Positions 44,212 to 53,393 of a DNA stretch of 64,000 nucleotides are shown here, piece after piece. Positions within the stretch are counted from its first letter, which is position 1, and each line of letters opens with the position of its first letter. The notes beneath the pieces were generated by a model that had not been told where the DNA came from, did not search any database, and saw nothing but the letters and a program-made list of their open reading frames with translations. Source of the stretch: CAUPWF01 sp964367905 (GTDB lineage: Bacteria; Bacillota; Clostridia; Lachnospirales; Lachnospiraceae); contig CAYIZP010000008.1 of assembly GCA_964367905.1 (NCBI GenBank), positions 21,284-85,283 of the forward strand. The letters run 5' to 3'. The position numbers were made by a program, and so were the translations under genes.

Positions 44212-45603
44212 ATGGCAGATAAGAATATAGGTAAAATTACCCAGGTTATCGGTGCGGTACTTGATATTAAATTTGCACAGGGTCATCTTCCGGAAATCAA
44301 CGAAGCGGTAAACGTTATGCGCGACAACGGCGAGAAGTTGGTGGTGGAAGTAGCTCAGCATCTGGGAGATGATATAGTAAAATGTATCGCGATGGGACCT
44401 ACAGATGGTCTTACACGTGGTATGGAGGCGGTTGCAACAGGAGCGCCGATTACTGTACCAGTAGGAGAAAAGACACTAGGACGTATCTTTAACGTGCTAG
44501 GTGAGCCAATCGATGAGATTGATGCACCGACAGACGTAGAGTATTTTCCAATTCATAGAAAAGCACCAGCATTTGAAGAGCAATCGACAGCTGCTGAGAT
44601 GCTTGAGACAGGAATCAAGGTTGTTGACCTTCTGTGCCCTTACCAAAAAGGTGGTAAAATCGGTCTATTTGGTGGTGCTGGTGTAGGGAAGACAGTTTTG
44701 ATTCAAGAGTTGATTACGAATATTGCGACAGAGCATGGTGGATACTCGGTATTTACTGGTGTTGGAGAGCGTACTCGTGAAGGAAATGACCTTTATTATG
44801 AGATGAAGGAATCAGGAGTTATCAATAAGACAGCCATGGTATTTGGACAGATGAACGAGCCACCTGGAGCGCGAATGCGAGTTGGTCTTACTGGACTTAC
44901 AATGGCGGAGTACTTCCGTGATCAATCAGGAAAAGACGTATTATTGTTCATCGATAACATTTTCCGTTTTACACAAGCTGGTTCAGAGGTTTCTGCGCTA
45001 CTTGGACGTATGCCATCAGCGGTTGGATACCAGCCAACACTTCAGACAGAGATGGGTGCACTTCAAGAGAGAATTACTTCTACGAAGAATGGATCAATCA
45101 CATCGGTTCAAGCGGTATATGTACCTGCCGATGACTTGACTGACCCAGCTCCAGCGACAACATTTGCCCACTTGGATGCGAAGACAGTATTGTCACGTTC
45201 GATTACTGAGTTGGGAATCTATCCAGCGGTAGACCCATTGGATTCATCTTCACGTATCCTAAGCCCACATATCGTAGGTGAGGAGCACTATGAAGTAGCC
45301 AGAGGGGTACAAGAAATCCTACAGAAATACCGTGAATTACAGGATATTATTGCAATTCTTGGTATGGATGAGTTATCAGAAGAAGATAAAATTTTGGTTG
45401 CAAGAGCAAGAAAAGTACAACGTTTCTTGTCACAACCATTCCACGTAGCAACTCAGTTTACAGGAATCGAAGGACGCTATGTACCAATCGCGGAAACCAT
45501 TCAAGGATTCAAGGAAATCTTGGAAGGTAAGCACGATTCCATTCCGGAAGGTCACTTCTTGAATGCAGGAAATATCGATGACGTTATCGCACGTGTGAAG
45601 TAG
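44212..45603 (+). CDS. atpD: ATP synthase F1 subunit beta
   Basis: 463 residues. Walker A is GGAGVGKTVLIQ (about 155-166), the catalytic Glu is in GVGERTREGNDLY (about 184), Walker B is VLLFIDNIFRF and the signature PAVDPLDSSSR lies near 345-355. This is the catalytic subunit. AGGAGG lies before ATG 44212. Confidence 0.98.
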   Translation: MADKNIGKITQVIGAVLDIKFAQGHLPEINEAVNVMRDNGEKLVVEVAQHLGDDIVKCIAMGPTDGLTRGMEAVATGAPITVPVGEKTLGRIFNVLGEPIDEIDAPTDVEYFPIHRKAPAFEEQSTAAEMLETGIKVVDLLCPYQKGGKIGLFGGAGVGKTVLIQELITNIATEHGGYSVFTGVGERTREGNDLYYEMKESGVINKTAMVFGQMNEPPGARMRVGLTGLTMAEYFRDQSGKDVLLFIDNIFRFTQAGSEVSALLGRMPSAVGYQPTLQTEMGALQERITSTKNGSITSVQAVYVPADDLTDPAPATTFAHLDAKTVLSRSITELGIYPAVDPLDSSSRILSPHIVGEEHYEVARGVQEILQKYRELQDIIAILGMDELSEEDKILVARARKVQRFLSQPFHVATQFTGIEGRYVPIAETIQGFKEILEGKHDSIPEGHFLNAGNIDDVIARVK

Positions 45604-45615
45604 GAGGGAGATCCT

Positions 45616-46023
45616 ATGGCAGATAAGACAAATGCATTTAAACTAGAAATTATAACTCCGGATGAGGTGTTTTTTAGCGGAGAGGCTTTCTTCCTAGAGT
45701 TCACTTCGATCGAAGGACAAATGGGTGTATACAAGGAACATATTCCTTTGACAACTATCCTTCAACCTTGTGCGATGAATATTCATCAAGATGCAGGTGA
45801 AAAAAAATGTGCGGTACTTGGTGGATTTGTAGAAATTCAAAAAAAGAAGATTACCGTACTGGCTGAAGATGCTCAATGGCCAGATGAAATTGATGTTGCG
45901 AGAGCGGAGCAAGCTGCACAACGTGCGGAAGAGCGTATCGCAAAGAATGAAAATACAATCGATGTGAAGCGTGCAGAAGCAGCTCTGAAGAGAGCGATGG
46001 CACGTCTTGACGCAACGAAATAA
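45616..46023 (+). CDS. atpC: ATP synthase F1 subunit epsilon
   Basis: 135 residues: an N-terminal beta-sandwich (FKLEIITPDEVFFSGEA, SIEGQMGVYKEHIP) and a two-helix C-terminal hairpin rich in Ala/Arg/Glu. It couples rotation and can inhibit ATPase activity. Last gene of the atp operon; no terminator is seen before the next gene. Confidence 0.96.
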   Translation: MADKTNAFKLEIITPDEVFFSGEAFFLEFTSIEGQMGVYKEHIPLTTILQPCAMNIHQDAGEKKCAVLGGFVEIQKKKITVLAEDAQWPDEIDVARAEQAAQRAEERIAKNENTIDVKRAEAALKRAMARLDATK

Positions 46024-46058
46024 TAATTCTTAAAAATAGAATAGCGGAAGGATGACAG

Positions 46059-46934
46059 ATGATTCTTACTATAAAAAATCATGAGCTCAGTGTATCAATC
46101 GATACACTTGGTGGCGAATTGAAATCGATTAGTAAGCAAGGAACTGAATATTTATGGCAAGGGGATCCAGCATATTGGGCTGGACAATCCCCCTTGCTTT
46201 TTCCGATTGTAGGACACTTGCTTAATAAGAAAATTAGGATCCGTGGACGAGAAATTACAATGGAGAACCACGGCTTTATTATGAATACAGAGTTAGAGGT
46301 AGTACGTCACGAAGAAGACGAATTAGTTTTAATTACAAGATATAACCAGGAAACGCTAGAGCATTTCCCATTTAAATTTGAGTTTGAAGTAAGTTATAAA
46401 GTGGTAGAAGTGAAGCTAGAAACAAGATATAAGATTCGCAACTTGGATGATGAAGAGATGGTATATAATTTCGGTTTACATCCAGGTTTTAACTGTGATT
46501 TGAGTCATGGTCAAGTAATTGAAGATTATTATGTCGAATTTCCAGAGGTGAAAACACTAGAGTCTCAAGTGTTTAACGATGATATTCGCGTGGAAATGAA
46601 CCAGACGAGACCAGTGATTGAGAATCAGAAGCGGTATAATTTTGTAGATGAGATGTTCCACAGAACCATCATTCTACATGATATTGATTTTGATCATGTG
46701 TGGTTAGGGAATAAGGACAGAGGACATATATTAAAATTTTCATATGAGGGATTTAATGTATTTGCAATGTATCGTGCAGTGGGATCACCATTTATCTGCC
46801 TAGAGCCATGGACAGGGCATGATGCTATCGTGCAGGATTTTGAGAACATGGAAGAGAATCCAACTGCCCAGTTTTTGGGAGCTGGAGAAAGTAAAGAATT
46901 TAGTATGACAGTAGATATGAATTGCCAAAGTTGA
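46059..46934 (+). CDS. Aldose 1-epimerase family protein (LacX-like)
   Basis: 291 residues, galactose-mutarotase-like beta-sandwich. GGELKSISKQGTEYLWQGDP, PLLFPIVG, NHGF and FGLHPGFNC are LacX-type markers, the last containing a likely catalytic His. It interconverts anomers of a hexose or hexose phosphate. It lies 35 bp after atpC and just upstream of the galactoside operon, whose promoter overlaps its stop codon, so it may serve that pathway although it can be read from the atp promoter. Confidence 0.85.
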   Translation: MILTIKNHELSVSIDTLGGELKSISKQGTEYLWQGDPAYWAGQSPLLFPIVGHLLNKKIRIRGREITMENHGFIMNTELEVVRHEEDELVLITRYNQETLEHFPFKFEFEVSYKVVEVKLETRYKIRNLDDEEMVYNFGLHPGFNCDLSHGQVIEDYYVEFPEVKTLESQVFNDDIRVEMNQTRPVIENQKRYNFVDEMFHRTIILHDIDFDHVWLGNKDRGHILKFSYEGFNVFAMYRAVGSPFICLEPWTGHDAIVQDFENMEENPTAQFLGAGESKEFSMTVDMNCQS

Positions 46935-46950
46935 TTACGACAAATATAAT
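46922..46950 (+). promoter_or_regulatory. Promoter of the galactoside/two-component operon
   Basis: TTGCCA (46922-46927), 17-bp spacer, TATAAT (46945-46950). The -35 lies inside the end of the mutarotase gene, and the start of the regulator gene is 51 bp downstream. Confidence 0.72.
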
Positions 46951-46968
46951 GGATGTACAGATATTTGT
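46940..46968. promoter_or_regulatory. Inverted repeat overlapping the -10 (candidate operator)
   Basis: ACAAATAT (46940-46947) and ATATTTGT (46961-46968) are perfect inverted arms separated by 13 bp, covering the -10 and the expected transcription start. It may be the site of the operon's own AraC-type regulator or of a repressor. Confidence 0.5.
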
Positions 46969-47000
46969 ATTTGTAATTGTAGATTGTTCGAGGTTTATAT

Positions 47001-48470
47001 ATGGAGAAGTGTAGGATTTTAATTGTAGAAGATGAATTAATCGTTCGACAAGCTGTAAAATATATTTTGCAAGATAAAAGTGATTTGTTTGAAATATGTG
47101 GAGAAGTGTAAAATGGGCTGGAAGCATGTGAATTTTTAGAGCATACAGAAGTAGATGTTGTGATAAGTGATATCTGTATGTCGCTATTAGACGGATTAGA
47201 ATTATCGAAACAGATTCGGATGAACTACCCCAATATATATATCATTATTTTAAGTGGGTATGATAATTTTGATTATGTAAAAACAGGATTTCAATACGGA
47301 GTGTTTGAATATATCTTAAAGCCGAAGTTAACAGCGGAGATATTATTTGAAACACTTTACAAGATATGTTCAAAACTAGGAATAGAAGATAGATATGAGT
47401 CTAATTTTGTGAAATACGCACTTTCAGACCAAGAAAATAAGGAAATGCCAGAAAAATATAAGGGGAAATATATTTCAAGTATTGCTATTAATTTGAATAA
47501 AATTCTAGGGTATTCAGATGATAAATATCATTTTTATTATGAAAATATCTATGAAAAATTAAATAAAAGTTTCCAAGACTGTATATTAGAATCTTATTTG
47601 GCGAGCGATAATATTTTGATTTTTGTGTTCGTCTTTGAATATAAGACAAAATTAGAATTCGTAGAAGAGTTAAGTCGATTTATGTTAGATAATTTCAACC
47701 AATTATTGGGAATTAAGTTTTTTTATACCAATATACTTAATGATGATACGATTCTAAAGGAATTGTTGAATTTGTATCATTCAGCTAAACAACATTTTTT
47801 TGTGCCAAACGATATGTTGTTGATACAAAGTTTTCAAGCGGAGAAGACGGCAACACCTATATTGAATGAGTTTAAGAAACGAGCTGAATTCTATGACGAA
47901 GCGATAGAATTTCTCTGTGAGGCACTTCGTACTACTACATATAAATTAGGATATGATGAAGAGGAATATAAAAAACAAATAGAATATATTCTATATATAA
48001 CATTTGAGCAAAAAAATTATGAAGATGCAGATATGGATATGTTTAAGGTTATGAGATTGCTCTCACAAGTATATTCGTTAGAGGATCTAATCAAGTTTGT
48101 TGACAATATCTTCGAGGAACTTACTCCTAACTCGGCGAAAAACAGTGAAGATAATTTAATAGATAAAATACAAGAGTATATTAAAAATAATGCATCAGAA
48201 CAACTAACGATGAAGCAAGTGGCAGACCGGTTTCACATTAGCTATTCTTATCTGTCTACGTTTTTTAGTTACAATTTAGGGATTGGTTTTAATGAATATA
48301 CAAATAAAATTCGAATAAAGAATGCAAAGAACTTATTGAAAAATTCGGATTTATCCATTAGTGAAATTTGTGAAAAGACGGGATATTTAGACCATAGTTA
48401 TTTCAGTAGAACGTTTAAGAAAATTACAGGAGTCAGTCCGAGCGCATATAGAAGAGATGGATCATTATGA
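47001..48470 (+). pseudogene. YesN-type response regulator with in-frame stop codon
   Basis: The frame from ATG 47001 encodes a normal receiver start (KCRILIVEDELIVRQAVKYIL), then meets TAA at 47109-47111 exactly where related regulators read GEVxNGLEA, and continues in the same frame with NGLEACEFL and the phosphoacceptor region VISDICMSLLDGLEL to a full AraC-type DNA-binding domain (last 100 residues). One base change, GAA to TAA, explains it. A GTG restart at 47160 would give 436 residues lacking the first half of the receiver. The gene may be inactivated, a sequencing error, or read through. It overlaps the kinase gene by 4 bp. Confidence 0.85.
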
Positions 48471-50182
48471 AATTTAATTTATTTAATAAAATAGCTATCG
48501 TATTTGTTAGTGTCAGTTTGCTTACAAGTATGATTTCATTAGGAACAATGTCACGTAGTGTGGAAGCTGACTTCATATCGACTTATGTGGAATTTCAGGA
48601 GAATTCAATCGGGTTGATATTGAAAAATTTCGAGAATCTAAACACACAAGTGATTCAGTTGATAGATAATTACTCGGAGAATATAACACTAAATCAACAT
48701 TTGACTAATGTAGAAGAGAAAAATTCTAGTGAATTGTTTTCAATCTACTATGATATTGAACAAATAACTAACACATCAAAAAAAAATCTTGAAGATAGCA
48801 GTGTCATTATTGAAGGAATGAATGCACAATTTTATGTGGATAATTATCGAGGAAGTATGCCGCCATGGAATTATGTTCAGCAAGATTATATTGAGGAGGC
48901 GTTAGAGTGTAGCAGTGAAAGTTTGATTTATACATATGGTTCGAGTGGGTTTTATGACGGTGGATATGGGGTTATGGCAGTAAAATCTTTGACAGCAGCA
49001 TTTTCTTCTCAAGAGATAGGGACGATTTATATTTCTGTGGACACAGATACTATAAAAGCGCTGTATAGGGATTTTGTAACAGATGATATAACAACCTATG
49101 TTATTAATCAAGATGCTGAGGTTATTTCAAGTAGTCAAGTTAGTACAGAAAACACAAAGATTGAGAATCTCTTGGTTGTTGCTACAAATATTGAGAAGAC
49201 GGAGAATATCTATGAAATTGTAGAATCTGGTGGCGATAGATATATGTATATGTCAGCATACATTCCGATATATGGCATGTATATTGTCAACGAGATAAGC
49301 TTAGAAAGCGCTTTATATGATTTCAACCAAACGAGTGCAAATATGTGGATTTTCGGAACATTTATTATGCTTATAGGGGTAGTCGTGGTATATTTTATTA
49401 CAAGGCGTATCTACGAACCGCTTAACAAGGTTATTCATAAAATTTCTGATTCAAACAAGGATGAGTTTCAGAAAATTGCGGGTATTAAATCAGGAAAAGA
49501 AGTGTCCAATTTAATCCAAGCATATAATTTTATGATCGCAGAAATAGAAGGTTATACGAATGAATTGATTGATGTAGAGAAGGGAAAACGATTGGCAGAG
49601 CTTGCAGCTCTACAAATGCAAATCAATCCACATTTTCTATATAATACACTTGCTGTAGTGAAGTATCTTGTATGGCAAGAGGAGAAGGATAAAGCAGCTA
49701 AAACGATAGAAGCTCTTATTGACCTACTGCAAAACACCATCAGTAAAGATGATGAAATGCTCACAATCCAAAGGGAAATTGATAATTTGAGGAGCTATAT
49801 TTATATCAATGAAATTAGATATGGTGAGGATATTAAAGTGCATATTTTTGTGGATGATCAAATAAAAGAGAGGAAAGTGCCCAAATTGATACTTCAACCA
49901 TTTATTGAGAATGCATACTTTCATGCATTTCAAAATAAAAAATCAGGCGAAATCACATTATATATGAATGAGATGGACGATAAGTTGATTTGTCATATTG
50001 CAGATAATGGAGATGGAATAAAAAACTGGGATGAAACGAAAGCGAAACAGAGTTTCACAGGCGTTGGAATTATTAATGTGGATCAAAGAATTAAGATGAT
50101 CTTCGGTGAAGATTATGGAGTAAATATCATAAGTGAAGAAGGAAAAGGCACAAAAGTGAAGATAATTTTACCAATTTCATAA
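48467..50182 (+). CDS. YesM-type sensor histidine kinase
   Basis: 571 residues. A membrane helix (about 8-28) begins a long extracytoplasmic domain to about residue 275, a second membrane helix lies near 292-312, then a HAMP region. The His_kinase motif is ALQMQINPHFLYNTL (phosphoacceptor His near 388), and the ATPase domain has LQPFIENAYFHAF and DNGDGIKNW. It should phosphorylate the adjacent AraC-type regulator, whose gene carries a stop codon. Family members control neighbouring sugar-transport operons. Confidence 0.92.
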   Translation: MKFNLFNKIAIVFVSVSLLTSMISLGTMSRSVEADFISTYVEFQENSIGLILKNFENLNTQVIQLIDNYSENITLNQHLTNVEEKNSSELFSIYYDIEQITNTSKKNLEDSSVIIEGMNAQFYVDNYRGSMPPWNYVQQDYIEEALECSSESLIYTYGSSGFYDGGYGVMAVKSLTAAFSSQEIGTIYISVDTDTIKALYRDFVTDDITTYVINQDAEVISSSQVSTENTKIENLLVVATNIEKTENIYEIVESGGDRYMYMSAYIPIYGMYIVNEISLESALYDFNQTSANMWIFGTFIMLIGVVVVYFITRRIYEPLNKVIHKISDSNKDEFQKIAGIKSGKEVSNLIQAYNFMIAEIEGYTNELIDVEKGKRLAELAALQMQINPHFLYNTLAVVKYLVWQEEKDKAAKTIEALIDLLQNTISKDDEMLTIQREIDNLRSYIYINEIRYGEDIKVHIFVDDQIKERKVPKLILQPFIENAYFHAFQNKKSGEITLYMNEMDDKLICHIADNGDGIKNWDETKAKQSFTGVGIINVDQRIKMIFGEDYGVNIISEEGKGTKVKIILPIS

Positions 50183-50317
50183 AAAATTCACAATTAAGAT
50201 TATTGATCTCGCTGCAAGGTGAGAAAATACTGATAAACATCAATGAATAAATTATAACTGTTTTCCGAACTAGGTAGTATAATTTGAATATAAATTAAAC
50301 AAGGGAGGAATTACATT

Positions 50318-51652
50318 ATGAAATTGAAAAGAGTATTGGCAATGGCATTAGCTGGAACAATGGTATTTAGTTTGATTGCATGCGCACCACAGGAGGTGGC
50401 AGAAGAAGACGCTGCGCCAACAGCAGAAGAGTCAGGAGAAGCAAAGAGCGATTCGGAAAAAGAAGTAATTACAGCATGGGCATGGGATGCGAATTTTAAT
50501 GTAGCAGCATTTAAAGAAGCAGAGGCGATTTACGAAGCTGAAAATCCGAATGTAGATATCGAAGTAGTAGAGTTCTCACAAGATGATATTATACAAAAGT
50601 TAAATACAACACTTAGTTCGGGCAGTACAGATGGATTACCTAACATTGTGTTGATTGAGGATTATAGAGCACAATCTTTCTTACAATCATATCCTGGAGC
50701 ATTTGCTGATTTGTCATCTATTACTGATGCAACTAAATTTGCAGAGCATAAATTGAGTTTTATGACATTAGATGATGTGTTTTATGGGGTACCATTTGAT
50801 AACAGTAGTGCAGTTCTATACTATAGAAGAGACATTATTGAAGCAGCAGGATATACAGAAGAAGACATGATGAACCTTACTTGGGAAGAGTATATCGAAA
50901 TGGGTAAAAAAATCAAAGAAGAGCAGGATGTCAATTTGTTGACATTAGATCCAAATGACGTTGGACAAATTAGAATGATGATGCAGTCAGCAGGAGCTTG
51001 GTATACTGAGGAAGATGGATCGACACCACACTTTGTTGGAAATGATGCAATGGAGTATGCAATTGGATTATATGTTGAAATGCTAAATGCGGATATTGCG
51101 ACTATTATTTCAGACTGGTCAGAGTTTGTTGGTTCTCCAAATACAGGAGCAGTAGCAACAGTTCCTACAGGATGCTGGTTTACACCAAGTATTGCACAAG
51201 CAGAAGATCAGAGTGGATTATGGGGAGTTGCGCCGTTCCCATCGGTAAAAGGCATAGAAGGGTCAGTCAATGCATCTAACTTGGGAGGTTCAAGTATCTA
51301 TGTATTAAATGAAGTAGAGGGAACAGAATCAGCAATTGATTTCTTGGGACAGACTTTCGCAGGAAATGAGGAGTTTTATCAAACAATTTTAACGACAAAT
51401 AATGTACTAGCAACATATTTACCAGCTTATGAAGGCGATACATATACACAGGAAGTGGAATACTTTGCAGGGCAGTCAATTTATTCGGATATTTCAGAGT
51501 GGTCTGAAAATATTCCTGCTGTAAACTATGGACTACATACTTATGCGTTTGAAGATATTTTGAAGTCAGAAATGCAAAATATTATTGCGGGAGTTGATGT
51601 TCCAACGGCATTGGAAAATATGCAAGCGCAAGCGGAAGCACAATTTAACTAA
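50318..51652 (+). CDS. Sugar ABC transporter substrate-binding lipoprotein
   Basis: 444 residues. The lipoprotein signal peptide ends in SLIAC (Cys22), followed by an acidic Glu/Ala-rich linker and a family 1 extracellular solute-binding fold (EAIYEAENPNVDIEVVEF, PFDNSSAVLYYRRDI). It delivers an oligosaccharide, probably an alpha- or beta-galactoside judging from the downstream glycosidases, to the two permeases. No ATPase gene is in the operon, so a shared MsmX-type ATPase is likely. AAGGGAGG precedes ATG 50318. Confidence 0.93.
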   Translation: MKLKRVLAMALAGTMVFSLIACAPQEVAEEDAAPTAEESGEAKSDSEKEVITAWAWDANFNVAAFKEAEAIYEAENPNVDIEVVEFSQDDIIQKLNTTLSSGSTDGLPNIVLIEDYRAQSFLQSYPGAFADLSSITDATKFAEHKLSFMTLDDVFYGVPFDNSSAVLYYRRDIIEAAGYTEEDMMNLTWEEYIEMGKKIKEEQDVNLLTLDPNDVGQIRMMMQSAGAWYTEEDGSTPHFVGNDAMEYAIGLYVEMLNADIATIISDWSEFVGSPNTGAVATVPTGCWFTPSIAQAEDQSGLWGVAPFPSVKGIEGSVNASNLGGSSIYVLNEVEGTESAIDFLGQTFAGNEEFYQTILTTNNVLATYLPAYEGDTYTQEVEYFAGQSIYSDISEWSENIPAVNYGLHTYAFEDILKSEMQNIIAGVDVPTALENMQAQAEAQFN

Positions 51653-51662
51653 GGTGAAACTG

Positions 51663-51698
51663 ACCACTACCAATCGTATTGGTAGTGGTTTCTTTCTT
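51663..51698 (+). terminator. Terminator or attenuator between binding protein and permease genes
   Basis: ACCACTACCAAT (51663-51674) pairs exactly with ATTGGTAGTGGT (51678-51689), followed by a TTTCTTTCTT tract. Such sites commonly reduce permease expression relative to the binding protein. Confidence 0.88.
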
Positions 51699-51714
51699 AG
51701 AAGGAGAATTATAT

Positions 51715-52581
51715 ATGAAGACAAGTAAAAAAATCGGTTGGTTATACATTACAATTCCAATTTTATTTATTACACTTTTTTCTTTTTACCCTATGATCAC
51801 AGCATTTGTGACCTCGTTGCAATCGGGCATGGGAGTAAACTTAACATTTAACGGGTTTGGAAATTATTCTCGATTGTTTAAGGATCCAGTTTTTATACAA
51901 GCACTAACGAATACATTAACGTATTTAGTGATACAAGTCCCATTGATGACAGTATTAGCGCTTACAATTGCAACAGTTTTAAATAGTAAGCGATTGAGAT
52001 TCAGATCCTTTTTTAGAACAGCAATATTTTTACCAAGTGTAACATCCTTGGTTGCATATTCTGTTGTATTTAAAAACATGTTCGCACCAAATGGAATTGT
52101 GAATGGTCTTTTGATGTCGATTAATTTGATTGATGAGCCAATCATGTGGATTACAGATGGTTTTTGGGCAAAGATAACGATTATTATTGCGATTACATGG
52201 CGTTGGACTGGATATAACATGATTTTCTATTTAGCAGGATTACAGAATATTGATCGAAGTATCTATGAGGCAGCAGAAATAGACGGAGCTGGAACATTTA
52301 CAAAGTTTTTTAAAATCACAGCACCGCTATTGAGTCCTATTATATTGTTTACAACAATTCTATCAACAAATGGTACATTACAATTATTCGATGAGGTTGT
52401 GAACTTGACAGGTGGTGGTCCTGGTAATGAAACCTTAACTATTTCACAATATATTTACAACCTATGTTTCCAATATACACCAGACTTTGGCTATGCATCA
52501 GCAGTTTCATATGTGATTTTAATCATTGTAGGGGTATTAGCATTTGTACAAATGAAAATAGGAGGAGATAAAAATGAGTAA
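51715..52581 (+). CDS. Sugar ABC transporter permease (UgpA/LplB type)
   Basis: 288 residues with six membrane helices. The cytoplasmic EAA-type loop is YEAAEIDGAGTFTKFFKITAP-like, near residues 183-203. First of two permeases. ATG 51715 has AGAAGGAG upstream; a longer frame from 51679 runs through the terminator and is unlikely. It overlaps the next gene by 8 bp. Confidence 0.93.
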   Translation: MKTSKKIGWLYITIPILFITLFSFYPMITAFVTSLQSGMGVNLTFNGFGNYSRLFKDPVFIQALTNTLTYLVIQVPLMTVLALTIATVLNSKRLRFRSFFRTAIFLPSVTSLVAYSVVFKNMFAPNGIVNGLLMSINLIDEPIMWITDGFWAKITIIIAITWRWTGYNMIFYLAGLQNIDRSIYEAAEIDGAGTFTKFFKITAPLLSPIILFTTILSTNGTLQLFDEVVNLTGGGPGNETLTISQYIYNLCFQYTPDFGYASAVSYVILIIVGVLAFVQMKIGGDKNE

Positions 52582-53383
52582 AGTAAAAGACATATTGATG
52601 TATCTTTTTATTATTATAACGGCAACATTTTCTATTATACCGTTTTTCTGGATGATTATCTCATCTACAAATGCATCGGTTGATGTTACTGCAGGTGCCT
52701 TGACATTCGGAGGTGAGTTCATGAATAATGCAAAAAAATTATTTGAAACAACGACTTTCGGGCAAGCATTTATCAATTCAATTGTAGTAGCAACTATAAC
52801 GACTGTGATTGCATTGGTAATTTCATCAGCAGCGGGATATGGTTTTGTAATATACGGTAGTAAAATTAAAGATAGAATTTTTAATATTTTATTATTATCT
52901 ATGATGATACCGTTTGCAGCAATTTTAGTACCACTTTATCGTCTGTTTGGAAATTTTGGAGTGTTAAATAGTTATATTGCAATTATTTTACCTGCGGTTG
53001 CAACTGCTTTTCTAATTTTCTTCTTTAGGCAAAATACAAAATCATTTCCAAAAGAATTATTAGAAGCGGGCAGAGTGGATGGGATTTCTGAAATTGGTTT
53101 ATTTACTAAGATTTATATGCCAACCATGAAATCTACCTATGCGGCAGCGGCAATTATAACATTCATGTCTGCATGGAATAACTATCTATGGCCACTCGTT
53201 GTGCTACAGGATGATTCAAAGAAAACATTACCATTGGTAATTGCTACATTGAACTCATCTTATACACCAGACTATGGTGTCACAATGATGGCGGTTACAT
53301 TAACAACGTTACCGACAACAATTCTATTCTTTGCAATGCAAAAACGTTTTGTAGAAGGTATGCTAGGATCAGTAAAAGGTTAA
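52574..53383 (+). CDS. Sugar ABC transporter permease (UgpE/MalG type)
   Basis: 269 residues with six membrane helices. The EAA loop is LLEAGRVDGISEIGLFTKIYMP (about 158-179, first 20 residues shown in part by LLEAGRVDGIS). AMQKRFVEGMLGSVKG at the C-terminus is typical of MalG-like proteins. TAGGAGGAG precedes ATG 52574. Forms the heterodimeric channel with the upstream permease. Confidence 0.93.
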   Translation: MSKVKDILMYLFIIITATFSIIPFFWMIISSTNASVDVTAGALTFGGEFMNNAKKLFETTTFGQAFINSIVVATITTVIALVISSAAGYGFVIYGSKIKDRIFNILLLSMMIPFAAILVPLYRLFGNFGVLNSYIAIILPAVATAFLIFFFRQNTKSFPKELLEAGRVDGISEIGLFTKIYMPTMKSTYAAAAIITFMSAWNNYLWPLVVLQDDSKKTLPLVIATLNSSYTPDYGVTMMAVTLTTLPTTILFFAMQKRFVEGMLGSVKG

Positions 53384-53393
53384 ATATTAGAAG

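Noticed and set aside
47109..47111. Recoding of the in-frame stop (selenocysteine or pyrrolysine)
   Set aside because: The codon is TAA; selenocysteine uses TGA and pyrrolysine uses TAG. A nonsense change or sequence error is simpler.
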